A stretch of 64,000 bases of DNA, from contig JBITNC010000001.1 of the NCBI GenBank assembly GCA_050084985.1, positions 210,242,001 to 210,306,000 on the forward strand, given 5' to 3'. The stretch is from Nageia nagi (taxonomy: Eukaryota; Pinophyta). Under the pieces are notes generated by a model, which searched no databases, had not been told where the DNA came from, and worked only from the letters and a program-made list of their open reading frames with translations. Positions 10,140 through 21,299 of this stretch are shown one piece after another. Position 1 is the stretch's first letter; the number at the start of each line of letters is the position of its first letter. The position numbers were made by a program, and so were the translations under genes.

Positions 10140-11143
10140 GTAATATTGGGATAGAGCATAGAGAGAAGAAAAAAGATAGAGTAAGAGAGAGTTCTCCTTC
10201 AAAGAGATACAAGCAAAGATGAGAACTTTTACATCATTGAAAAATAAGCAAGATCTTAGTTTGAGACTCATTACAATACCATTTGACAAAATAGTTTACA
10301 ATATAATCATTACATAGAACTGGTTTCACTATAAATATAGTCGATCAATACTAAGTTGACATATGAGCCTCCATGAGCCTACCCACATGAAGTAACCTAC
10401 ACTCTCAAGATGAAACCTACAAGCTATAAGAAGCTCATAAATAAAATTAGTTAGATGCATCATATAACATACATATCAATCATAAGATAAATGAACTAAG
10501 TAATGCCATCTATGAACTAATCAATGATGCAATATAAATCATCATGAAGATGCCAATGCAATACTTATAGTCATCTATTTTATATAGAAACATATGTTGA
10601 TTAACAATAAAAATAAATATATGCAAATATAAGTTACTCACATATGGATAACCAAATAGTGCTAATAAACACATACTGATTTCTCACATAGTGATAACAA
10701 AACATAATGTACCATGAATTCCTCATATAGAGTGAACTAACCATGAAGATTTATATTTATATCAACACTATATAGCAAAAATAGCCTCCTAGGAATGATT
10801 TTTTCATCACAAACATGAATTCAACCTTCACTCCATCTTGAGGATAACTTCAATACCATAAGAAATTTTTAAAGTGTGCACAATAAAGTTTCTAAAGTAG
10901 CTAGTGAATAAATTAGGAGAGACAAAGTCAAATGAAAAAAGCTATAGTTGTTGCATCAAGAACTTTCTCTCTAATATAATATTCTTGGATTTGAGGTACA
11001 CTATAAGTCATAACTAAAATTGCAAGCCCATACTTATAGTTACCAAACAAAAGAATGTATAAACAAGTATACAAACCAAACAAAAGTTTAAAAACTTTAT
11101 TAAGAAAGAAGAAATTACAATGGATTCAACAAGAATTCAAAAT
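10140..11143 (-). other. Copia 3' untranslated region
   Basis: About 1 kb between the pol stop and the purine tract, with no open frame. Part of it (10790-11040) resembles 11128-11340 (shared AACTTCA and CTCTCTAAT-type stretches), suggesting an old internal duplication. Longer than usual for copia. Confidence 0.45.
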
Positions 11144-14100
11144 TTACTCCCTTTTTGAGGGTAACTTCACCAACCCAATAGACTCCTTAAGCTTATAGAA
11201 TTAAGCTTCAAGAAGGGGCTTGGTGAATAAATAAGTAGAGTTTAGGATTGATGGACAATACTGCAAGTGTATAATACCATCCAAAACCTTTTCTCTAATG
11301 AAGTGGGTTTGAATTTCTACATATTTTTTCTTTGATGGAAAATAGGATTCTTTGCCAAAGTAATAGCTAATTGATTATCTAAAGAAATTTGAGATGGAAA
11401 AACTTGCTCATACTTAATTTATTTCATAAGATACCTCAACCAAATGGCTTTCTGAGTTGCAACTAACATTACACAATATTCAAACTTAATGGTGGAGAGA
11501 GCAATAGTAGGCTGCTTATTAGAATCTCAAGAGATAACACCTAAACAAATGCTAAACACATAAGTAGAGGTTAATTTTATAAGGCTAATTTTGAATCATC
11601 TTAATCTCACCCATAGTCAATATCTAAGAATATTGAGAGAACAAAGGAGGGCAACATATCATACTTGAAAGCAAGATCCTTAATGCCTACAACATACCTC
11701 AAAATCTAGTTACAACATTGAAGTGCTCAACATATGGCTTTTTAATAAAGTGAACTATAAAATTCATGGTAAAGGCAATATCTTGCTTTGAGATATTCAA
11801 ATAAAGAAGACTACCAATTAGTTTTCTATAAGTTGTAGCATCTTTCAATTAAGAGTTGGAACTAAGAGATAAAGTGATTTTAAGAAAGATTGATATTGTA
11901 GCATGCTTGCACTCTTCCATTCTAAACTTTTGTATTTATTGAGGTAAGTACAATCTTTGTATTGGTACACTTGCATACCAAGGTAGTAATGCAATAGACC
12001 AAGATCAATCATTTCAAAAGTTACCTTAAGTTTGGATATGCAATCTTGTATGAGGACCATATTATTCCTTATAATCAATAGATCATCCATATAGAGAAGA
12101 ATCAAGATCAAATCTTATCTTTGGTTGAGCACATAAAGATTTATGTCAAAGAATTATTTAGAAAATCTAATATCCATAAAGTATCCTAAAATATTTTTGT
12201 ACTAGGCCCTTGGTGCTTGCTTAAGTCCATACAAAGACTTCTTTAACTTACACATAAAATATTCTTTACCTTCAATAACAAACCTTTTTAGTTGATTTAT
12301 ATAGATTTTCACATCTAAATCACCATTAAGAAAAGCACTCTTAACATCAAGTTATAAAACTTTTCATCTTTAAGCTACTGAAAGACCAAAGATTAACTCG
12401 ACAGTAGGCATCTTTACCATTGGAGCAAAGGTTTTATCATAATTAGCTCTATATTTTTTATCAAAACTCTTAGCTACTAACCATGCTTTGTATTTCTCAA
12501 TCTCTTCAATTGAGTTATACTTGACTTTATAAATTCATTTGTTACTAATCACATTTCATTCATTAGAATAAGGAACCAAATCCTAAATTTGATTTTTCAT
12601 AAGAGCTTCATACTCCACATTCATAACATTAACCCAACACTCATGTTTTGAAGCTTCTTTGTAATATTAGGGATCATTTTTGCAATCAATTTTGAAAAAT
12701 AAGGATTTATTAATAGTCATACTCCTTGTTATCCTTTGTGTTGGAGAGTTTTATTTCTTAGGTAAAAAATCCAAACTAACATCCAACCAGTTAGGAGAAA
12801 TAGAAGAATTATCACCCTCATAAAGGTTCTCATAAGAAGAAGACTCTTCAAGTAGTTCATTAAACTTTACATCCCTTGACACAAAGACTACATGAGAAGA
12901 GGGTTGATATAACTTGTAGTCTCTATGATGATTATCATAACCCATAAAGATAAATGTTTTAGATCTCTTATCAAGCTTCTTCCTTTCTTAGGAACAAAGG
13001 TATAAGCATCACAACCAAAGACTCTAAAGTGAGATATGTTAGGTTTCTTTTCTATCCATGCTTCATACATAGTTTTACCTTCAATTACTTTCATAGAATA
13101 CCTATTCAAGATGTAGATTACAGTATTTATAGCTTTACCCTATAAGAAGCTAGGAAGATCTCTCAATATACATCTTGCCATTTCTTGAATGGTTATATTC
13201 TTCCTTTTAGCAATACCATTCTACTAAGGAGTGTAAGGGATAGTAAATTGCCTCTTGATTCTATAATTGGTACAAAAATCATTGAATTCATTGCTATTAT
13301 ACTCACCTCTATTATCAAATCTTAACATCTTAATTTTGAATCCAAACTTATTTTCTACAAAGGCTTTGAAATTTTTGAACCTATCAAAGGTTTAATCCTT
13401 ATGCTCTATAAGATAATCAAATATCATCCTATTAAAGTCATCAATAAAGGTCAAAACATAAGATGCTCTTCTAAGCAACTTAATTGGAAATGGACCCATC
13501 AAATATGTATATGCATAAGTTGAAGAGACTAAGTTACTCTAGTTACCTTATCTTTTGAAAAAATTTTCTAATTAATTTTACCTAGAATGCACTTCTCACA
13601 AAGACCAATTGTATATGATATTGTAGGAAAATCTTTCATAAGTTCATGATCTTTCATGACTTGAATGTTCTTATAGTTTAGGTGGATTAATTGATGGTGC
13701 CAAAGATTGCCTTTAAAATAAAAATTAGTTACAAGGCATATCTTTTTTGGAGATTGATCCATAATGTAAAGATCTTCTTTCACTAAACCTTTCACCAAAG
13801 TGGCAAGACCCTTTTCTATGCACCAAGAGTGTGAGTTAAAGGAGTAACCTTTCTTTGCAACCTGAATTATGAAAATAAGATTCATTATGATTTTAAAAAC
13901 ATAAAGCACATTCTCAAGAATCTTCTTTTTTATCAACACACTCACAATAACTTGAACATCAAGGATTGAATTATCATCTATAATAACTACATCTTTTTAT
14001 ACTTATGAAAGTTTTTAAACTTATCCTTTTCAAAATAATGTGATTAATGCATCTAAAATCAACAATCCAATCATTTGTCAAAGTGAAAGACTTGAAGGAA
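11144..14100 (-). pseudogene. pol: Copia pol pseudogene (integrase, RT, RNase H)
   Basis: Read right to left. A GAG-pre-integrase domain has LWHHQLIHLNYKNI and LCEKCILGK, the HHCC zinc site (13568-13760). The integrase core follows with FIDDFNRM, then LRFDNRGEYNS, and after it MYEAWIEKKPNISHFRVFGC. The RT carries the copia box YMDDLL at 12082-12093 (LILLYMDDLLIIRN), then LGLLHYYLGMQV. The RNase H tail has ADNQLAITLAKNP and ends LVKLPSKRE before TAA at 11144. In-frame stops are frequent and several frameshifts are needed, so no enzyme can be made. Confidence 0.85.
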
Positions 14101-14979
14101 AAGGAAGTAACACAAGAAAAATTATTATCCTTATTATTATTAGGTTTGTTTGGTTTTCATATCCTTTTTCATCTTGCCCTTACTTTTTCTTAAAGTAATC
14201 AGCTTCCATATGATCATAGAAATTACAAAAATTATAATTTCCATCAAATTTGGCTTTGGTTTATTTTGAATTATTATTACCATAATTCTTCTTGTTTCCA
14301 CCTTTATTAAATTTATTCTTAAGAGTATTAGAACCCTTTTTTGTTACAATTCTTCTTTTTAAAGTGAGTATTCATTGGACCAAGTTCTATAGATGGGTCA
14401 TTAGAAGTGGTGATTAACACTTTATTGTTAAGTGTTTCCTTATGCTTCAAGAGAAACCTTGATAGATTTTTTGAGGGAATATTTATTTTTCATCATAATA
14501 AACTTAATAAACTTATAAAAGAGGCTTTGAAGGATGATGAAAGTTAAAAACTCATCATTGACCCAATTACATCCATACCCTACTAGCTGAGTCCTAAGGT
14601 CAATAACTTTATTCAAATATAGTGCCACACTTTCATTTTTCTCTTGATGTGATTGAAGTAACTTCTAAAGAATGGTAAACCTCTTAGAAAATTTTATATC
14701 AAGGTAGATACTCATTAGTTTATCCAAAGCTTCCTTTGTAGTATTTGAAGAAGATATCATGAGGAGGATCTTATCTAAAACTACATGAAAGATCATATAC
14801 ATTGCCAAATCATTCTTAGAATTATAAGCTTTAAGTTCTTTCTTCCCAGATGGAGCAACTTAGCTTTCATTAACAATCATCCAAAGTTTTCATGCTTGAA
14901 GTTTTACCTTCATCCTTGGTTCTCAAATACTATAGTTGAAAATATCCAAGATATGCTTAGGTGCAAAAGAGTCTCCCAT
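14101..14979 (-). pseudogene. gag: Copia gag pseudogene
   Basis: It starts MGDSFAPKHIL at 14979. A typical copia Gag (UBN2 type) core follows: EALDKLMSIYLDIKFSKRF, SVALYLNKVIDLRTQLVGYG, WVNDEFLTFIILQSL. Near 14200 a CCHC zinc knuckle is recognisable, but its second Cys has become Tyr (CNFYDH). Several TAG/TAA codons stand where Gln or Glu is expected. Gag would coat the element RNA; this copy is inactive. Confidence 0.8.
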
Positions 14980-16874
14980 TGCTACAAAATAATATGAAGG
15001 AGATAAAAAATGTAAGCATACATGTTGAATTTAAAAATATTAATTATACAAATAAATGTTTGAAATAATAAATAAATTAAATGTTTAATTGTTAACAAGA
15101 ATAATAATCATATATCCAACATCTTTGTCACTAAGTATAATCAAAGAGAGGGCAAAGTTGATACTTATTTTTTTATCTAAAATTAAGCCTTCATTCGAAT
15201 GCTCACAAGGAAACTAGATCTTACCAATCCTCAAATAGTTTCCCTTGGGTAGTGATATACTCTTACAAGGAGAAATATGAGCTTATTAAGATAATATTTG
15301 AATGGATGAGCAAACATGTGGTATCACTGTACACATGCCTATCCACCTATATAGAGTTAAATCCAAAATAATAGAACACTTAGAGGCAATTAAGAAGTAC
15401 AAAGATTTCACCACTTTGATCATCAGGTTAAAATGCTCTAGTCCATCTTATCCTCATGTCATAGCTCCCCAAATAAGTCATGTTGTAAAACAAATATGCA
15501 AATGTGTTCATTTTAAGGGAAAACAATTTTCAATATTTACGTACTATGCATATAAAGTAAAAGTGCAAAATAAATAAAGTGCTTTTAAAAAATGAAACTA
15601 CATCCCACATCATCCACAAGTATGAACCAACGAGTCCAATAGATTTTGTTACAACCCCTAATGGATCTCTTTATGAAATTTCATTAATTTTAAGTAACAA
15701 TAAATGAGCTTAAAAGTCCAATGGGTTTTGTTACAACCTCTAATGGATCTCTTTACAAAAGTTTCATTATCAAAAATGAGGAATTCTCCTCTTTGTTACT
15801 TAAAAAATGGACTTAAAATTAATTCTTTATTTGCAATTTATCATTAACAAGGTAAAATATTTAAGAAAACTTTATCCATTTACATGAATTAGAAAAAAAT
15901 ATTAAATCATGCATTTAAAAATTTTATTCACTTAGCAAAAATATGCACTTGAAAAAAAATTAAAGCATGCATTTAAATTTTTTATCCAATAACATGTGTG
16001 CATCAAACATGCAATAAGATAAAACATCATTAATCCATGCATACATAATTAATCTATGCATGATTAATATTAATTAATCAATTCAATAATTAATTAACAT
16101 TACTCCATGCATTTAACATTAATTTATGCATGCATGCATAATTAATTCCCCACATTGAGTGTTAAATGCATGCTAAAATAAATTACTTAAAAATAACTTG
16201 CACTTAAAATAAAAATAGTAAATAAGGAAATAGTAGGCTAAAAAAAAAGCCTAAAAATAGAAAGTTTACAACTTTGTAAAAATTTTCCCATAAAGGAGTT
16301 AATAATAAAAAATATCTTCCCCTTAAAAAATCTGTTTAAAAATAATACCCCCTCCTGAAAACAAATTCTCGCTTTTTTTAAATAAAAAAAATAGAAATAA
16401 AAAATCTATTTTTTTAAAAATATATATATATATATATAGTTTTTATATATAAATAAAAATATAGTAAAAAAAATTTGCAAAGATTTTGCCCAATTTTACA
16501 CTAAGTAGAGACTTGCAAATTTAAGCTATAAAAAATTTAATATTGCTAAATTTAAGCAAATTTACTCAAAATTTACCTATTGTTGCTACACATTAAGCAA
16601 TTTTATTTAAAAAATTACAACTCAACAAACTAAAATAATGCATATCAATAACATTAGATTACTAACATGTTAGTATAACCAATATCTACTTTGAATAAAT
16701 TTTTCTAAATAAAACTTAATAACTAAAGAACCAAAAGGGTTAGTAATAAAACAAAATATGATAATGGACAAGGTAGGAGGGAAATTATACTTTCAAACCC
16801 TTTTACCTAAATAAAGTAGATGGAGAAATAAGAGGAATAACCTTCAAAGATGTTGAAGATGAGACTCCAATAGT
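14980..16874 (-). other. Copia leader, unusually long and AT-rich
   Basis: Nearly 1.9 kb separate the PBS from gag, far more than is normal for copia. The inner part (15880-16620) is very AT-rich, with AAAAAT runs, TGCATGCAT repeats near 16125 and a (TA)n run at 16419-16438. I find no coding signature on either strand. A later AT-rich insertion is possible, but I see no termini. Confidence 0.45.
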
Positions 16875-16886
16875 GCTCTGATACCA
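16875..16886 (-). other. Copia primer binding site (tRNA-iMet)
   Basis: On the minus strand TGGTATCAGAGC, two bases after the LTR end (..TTCTTCA AG). This is the classic copia PBS complementary to initiator methionine tRNA, here without a mutation. Confidence 0.92.
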
Positions 16887-16888
16887 CT

Positions 16889-17116
16889 TGAAGAATTTAA
16901 CCCTTTCTGAATTAACTTTTAATCTTTCAAGATCTCAAGAAGGCACTTTCAACATCAACATAATAGCATAATAACTAAAACCAATCACACAAATAATATA
17001 AAATATAAAGTGATTCCTCCTTCCTCGAGAGTACATCCACTAACTAAAATCTTATTCTCAAGGACCTCTCTTACAAAATCTCTTCTCTCTCACACACTCT
17101 AAACCTATAGCAAAAA
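16889..17116 (-). repeat. Copia 5' LTR, truncated
   Basis: Matches the left half of 9658-10127 up to AAACCTATA(A/G)CAAA, then similarity stops. The remaining 240 bp of the LTR, including its TG start, are missing. Confidence 0.8.
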
Positions 17117-17320
17117 TGGTTAAGATTGACATACATATAAACAATACTCAAAATTCATTAGACTTGAATAAATTTTGATAAAAAGATTAAGTACATAGAA
17201 ACAACTAATATGAAATGGAAAAAGGAAGCAATAATTAGGAAATGTTTATTGAAATGAATGAAAGAATAAGGAATACCATAATATTACCCTATTCCCAAAG
17301 TGTAATTATGAAATAATACA
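17117..17320 (-). repeat. Solo LTR, family A, part 3 of 3
   Basis: The last 60 bp align with the family A LTR end (AGTGTAATT.TGAA.GAATA, compare 21030-21060 and 33470-33496). It ends AATAATACA directly before TGTAC. The first 100 bp are too changed to assign, and the exact join with the copia LTR is uncertain. Confidence 0.6.
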
Positions 17321-18240
17321 TGTACCACCATTACAGTTCTAAAGGAAGCCATGGAAATTCATCAAAAAGTAGTTGAAATTGGTTTTACATAAAATTTTAT
17401 GGTTGTGAGTGCCTTTATAGACATGTATGCAAAATATGGAAGAATACACAAGGCTTGAGAATTATTTGATAAGATGTATGATGCAAATATGGTTGCATAG
17501 AATACAATGATTGAAGGACATGCAATTCATGGATACAAAAAGGATTCCCTTAAACTCTTTGATTTGATGAAGCACTTGGGAACCAACCTTAACAATATAA
17601 TCTTTGTATATATTATTCTCCTTATAGCCTTGCAGGTCTAGTGGATGAGGTTTGCAAATACTTTAATTGTATGAGTGACTCTTACTACATTATTCATGGG
17701 ATGAATCATTATAAATGCATTATTCACCTTCTTAACCATGTATGTTATCTTGAGGAAGTTCTAAAATTCATTATCAAGATGCCTATAAAACCTAAATTAG
17801 GTGTGTAAATGTGTCTGCTTAGTGCTTATAGATCATGTAAGAGTGTAGGAATAGGATAATTTATGAAAATAATTATTTAGTTGGAGCCTAAATGTGCTCC
17901 ATATTATGTTCCTATTTCAAATATTTATGCTTAAGTAGGTATTTGGGATGATTATTAAATAGTAAGAACATTTATGAAATAATCAAGAAGATACTTGGAT
18001 ATATTTTGATTGAAGTTGGCAAAACGGTACATAATTTTCTTATAGGAGAAGGATCACAACCACAAACATGGGAAATCTATGGAAAATTGGAGTAATTATT
18101 GAGTAATATGAAGATAATGGGGTATAATTCAAGTAAAATACTTATTTTATGTGATGTAGAGGGTAATGATAAAAAATTACTTCTCTATTAGGATGATGAA
18201 AAGGTGTTAATTGTATTTCGATTGTTAAAGTATCCCAAAT
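17321..18240 (+). pseudogene. PPR-DYW pseudogene, copy 2A
   Basis: It resumes the PPR interrupted at 1166: CTT.TVLKEAMEIHQKVVEIGF, then FIDMYAKYGRIHKA, then AIHGYKKDSLKLFDLMKHLGTN and an E/E+ part (CLLSAYRSCKSVGI, LEPKCAPYYVP). It breaks off inside the DYW domain, where LLKYPK (normally LLNTP) runs straight into a second FDHMKHLEPT. Stops and indels are many. The abrupt return to an earlier part of the gene marks a tandem duplication of the 3' end. Confidence 0.85.
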
Positions 18241-19032
18241 TTGATCATATGAAGCACTTGGAACCAACTATAACAACATGAATTTTGAATGAATTGTACT
18301 TGCATGCAACCATGCAAGTATTATGCATGAGGGTGGTAAATACTTTAATAGCAAGAGTTACTATTATTACATTATTCTTGAGATGAATAATTATACATGC
18401 ATTCTTGACTTTCTTGGTCATGCAAGCTATCTTGAAGGAGATTTGAAATTCATTGTCAAGATGCCCATAAGATTGAGCTACAAGTATGGATGTTCCTTCT
18501 TGATGCTTTTAGGTCACATAAGAATATAAGAATAGATAAATTCATGGAAAAAGCATTTTTTGTTGGAGCCTAAATATCCTCCATCTTATGTTCTTCTTTC
18601 AAATATATATGTTGAAGTTGATAGCTGGGATGATGTTCAAAGAGTAAGGATATTAATAAAATATAGAGGAATCAAGAAGACACCTAGACATAGTAGAGAT
18701 GAAGTTGACAAAAATGTATATGATTTTCTTGTAGGAGATATATCACAACCACAAACATAGGAGATTATAGAAAATTAGAGAAATTATAGAGTGAGATGTA
18801 GGTAATGGGGTATATTCTAAATATAATACCTATGTTGCATGATGTGGAGGTTGATGATAAAGAATTAATTTTATGACAACATAGAGTTATGAAGAACCTT
18901 TGAGTATGAAATAACTACCATATTGTAACCAAGTTCATCTCAAATAATGTTGCAAGGGGCATGGTTGTGAGGGATGTAAGAAAATTCCATCATTTCAAAC
19001 ATAGAGAACATTCTTATGGAGATTATTGGTGA
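18241..19032 (+). pseudogene. PPR-DYW pseudogene, copy 2B, DYW end intact
   Basis: A second E-E+-DYW tail follows at once: MHEGGKYFNSKSYYY, YTCILDFLGHASYLEGDLKF, PPSYVLLSNIYVEVDSWDDV, RVRILIKYRGIKKTPRHSRD, GDISQPQT. It ends FHHFKHREHSYGDYW then TGA at 19030-19032, so the terminal tripeptide that names the DYW class is kept, although the Cys pairs of the last motif are changed (HSYG for CSCG). Stops and frameshifts upstream make it non-functional. Confidence 0.88.
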
Positions 19033-19150
19033 TGCAAAGTAATGCACATGATGGGTTTTATGAAAAGGCCCTAGAAAATTTTAGGCAAATATAATTTTTA
19101 GGTGTAAGACTTGAATTTGAAATATTTTCTAGCATTCTTCTAGCATGTAC
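19033..19150 (+). pseudogene. PPR fragment split by the family A element
   Basis: Directly after the DYW stop, text reading GFYEKALENFRQI, FLGVRLEFE, FSSILLACT appears, i.e. the middle of a PPR repeat. It is interrupted after TGTAC and continues at 33498 with CATMGALE. The junction is at the same codon as the solo-LTR insertion at 1166. Confidence 0.8.
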
Positions 19151-21060
19151 TTATTGATCAGTATAGCATAACTTGAAGGGTTTGGTTTGGTCATGTTCTC
19201 CACTGCCCACAATGGTAGGTTCCTTGAAAAAGAAAAAAGTGATGGGGATGTGCTCGTGTTGGTTTTTTGCTTAGTCTCTAATTTATAGGCTAGTTCCTAT
19301 CTATATTTAAGGTCAAAAGTAATAGGAAAGGAATAAAAAAGATGAAGACTTACAAGAAAGATATAAGTAAATAAATAGCTAAAATAAGAAATTTACAACC
19401 CAAGCATTGTAGCACAGGTAGCAATCCATAGCCAAGATTAAGAATAGTAAACTTTCTCACACTTGGGGTCTTGAAATCATAATATATAGTTATAATTCAA
19501 AGAAAACATTTCACATACAACATTCATAAAAACAATAATAACCACTTTGTTGCAAAAAGGCAAAGCATTATCTGTTTATATTATCATATGTGAATAACTC
19601 TTACAGATTTGGGAAAATTTGCTAAAATATCCAACCTTTTTGATTTCTAAGAGCTAGTTATTTATACAAATTCCCCCTCTCCTTGGGTTGTTGGGTTTCA
19701 TTAATATACATTATTACTAGCATTGAATGAAGCAACTAAAATAACACTATTTACACAAATGCTACAATTGTGCTAGATTACATAGTGAATAAGTACTAAT
19801 CAACATAACTATCTGGGAATTTGCAATTTTTGGTTAGCCATATCCATAGAGTTGCAATCCTTCTAACATGTTGTTTACTACTCCTTATTTAGCACTAAAG
19901 CTGATTAAATATAGCATTGTAGTTGATTTAAGATAGCACTATATTTGATTAAGTAGTTATTTGATTACATATTGATTGGTACAATTTATTATTATGCTCT
20001 ATCAACTGCTATCTACTTCTTTATGATCTCTACTGTAGATATCAGTAATCAGAGTAATGGTAGTTGATAAATAATATGTTCACTTAGTTCAAGAAGAACT
20101 ACCACTGTTATATAGAAATGAGTCAATGTTGACACATTTATAGGGCCCCAAGGGTCAAACACTTAAGATGATATGGACCAAAGTGTTCCTTCTTATGCAT
20201 TACTCTTACACTTGCTTGTTAGGATCTATGTTCTTCTTTTGAGCTCTATCAATGATCTAGTTCTTTTGGAACCTGCTAACTTTAATAAAAAATCATGATA
20301 TCATCTCTTAGAATTGATGAGCTTTGTTGATATTCAGGCTTCTTCAAGACCTATTGATTTTCACCAAAAACTTTGACATCGTCTCTCAAAATTGGTTGGC
20401 TCTGTTGATGTTTTGATTATATTGAGACCCATTGATTTTCATTAAAAACTCTAACATCACCACTTAGAATTGGTGGGCTCTATTGATATTCTATCTCTAT
20501 TAGGACTCATTGTTTTTGACCAAAAATTTTGACATCATCACTCAAAATTACTAGGCTCTATTGATGATCTTTAAAAATCTAGCTTTGAATTTGTGCAAGT
20601 CTTGGATACTTGTGTCAACAATTCCCTTAGGTCCTAAGGCAATAAATATAATTATTAGATAGTCTTGTATACATGACTTGGGTATTTTTACAATTCTCCT
20701 AGGTAGCTTGAAGGGAATGACATAACTCCAAGGTTCTTTTAACTCCTAGGTACTAAAGAATAAAAGAATAAAGAATGACATAACTCTTATTTGATGTAAC
20801 TCTTGGGTATCCTTATTCACATAATTCCTAGGCACTAATAAAATAATATGACTCCTAACACTTTAAGAAAAAGAAATGAGAAGAGGAGGGATTAAGAATG
20901 AAATAATATAAAAATTTACAACTCATTAAGACTCTAAGAGAATAATATCTCACTCAAGCACTCTTATATACATAACTCTCATGTACTAAATAATAAAATA
21001 ATAAAGAATAGAAAATAATAAAATTACCCCAATTTTAGAGTGTAATTCTAAAGGAATACA
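19151..21060 (-). repeat. Family A 3' LTR
   Basis: About 1910 bp, matching 31577-33496 almost end to end (TATTGATCAGTATAGC start, GTGTAATTCTAAAGGAATACA end). Within it, a motif of the type CCATTGATTTTC..CAAAAACT..GACATCATC..CAAAAT repeats four or more times at about 20270-20560, a degenerate internal tandem repeat of about 90 bp. Confidence 0.88.
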
Positions 21061-21299
21061 ATCTTCTAGTGACTCTTTCAGGTCTTTTTCTACTAGAGAA
21101 TAGAACCCTTTAACTACTACTCCTAATGGCTTGCCCAGAAGTGGACCTAGTTGTGATCTTAATTACTACCATCAAGTCTGGTGGAAGGAATGGCTACATC
21201 CTTTTATTTAGATCACTTAGATCTTTAATCAACTTATGATAGGATATGGGATGCCTTAATCTTTTCTATGTCTAATTTGAACCCTACTAAGACATTATT
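21061..21299 (-). other. Sequence between extra ORF and 3' LTR
   Basis: A short stretch with no clear coding frame, though the coil-rich frame upstream may run a little way into it. A purine-rich run (AGAAGAT on the minus strand) adjoins the LTR and may be the polypurine tract. Confidence 0.4.

Larger units (their letters stand above)
9658..17116 (-). mobile_element. Ty1/copia LTR retrotransposon, 5' LTR truncated
   Basis: A minus-strand copia element has its 3' LTR on the left (9658-10127), a purine tract, pol and gag in order, an initiator-Met PBS and a 5' LTR on the right that is only half present. The domain order GAG, GAG-pre-integrase, integrase, RT, RNase H is diagnostic of copia. Every coding part carries stops, so it is dead. 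The LTR overlap (about 228 bp) differs at roughly 10% of sites by eye. The target duplication cannot be tested because the right end is missing. Confidence 0.85.

Noticed and set aside
15302-15577. A 91-codon open frame in the copia leader
   Set aside because: No recognisable motif, no upstream signal, AT-rich chance frame.
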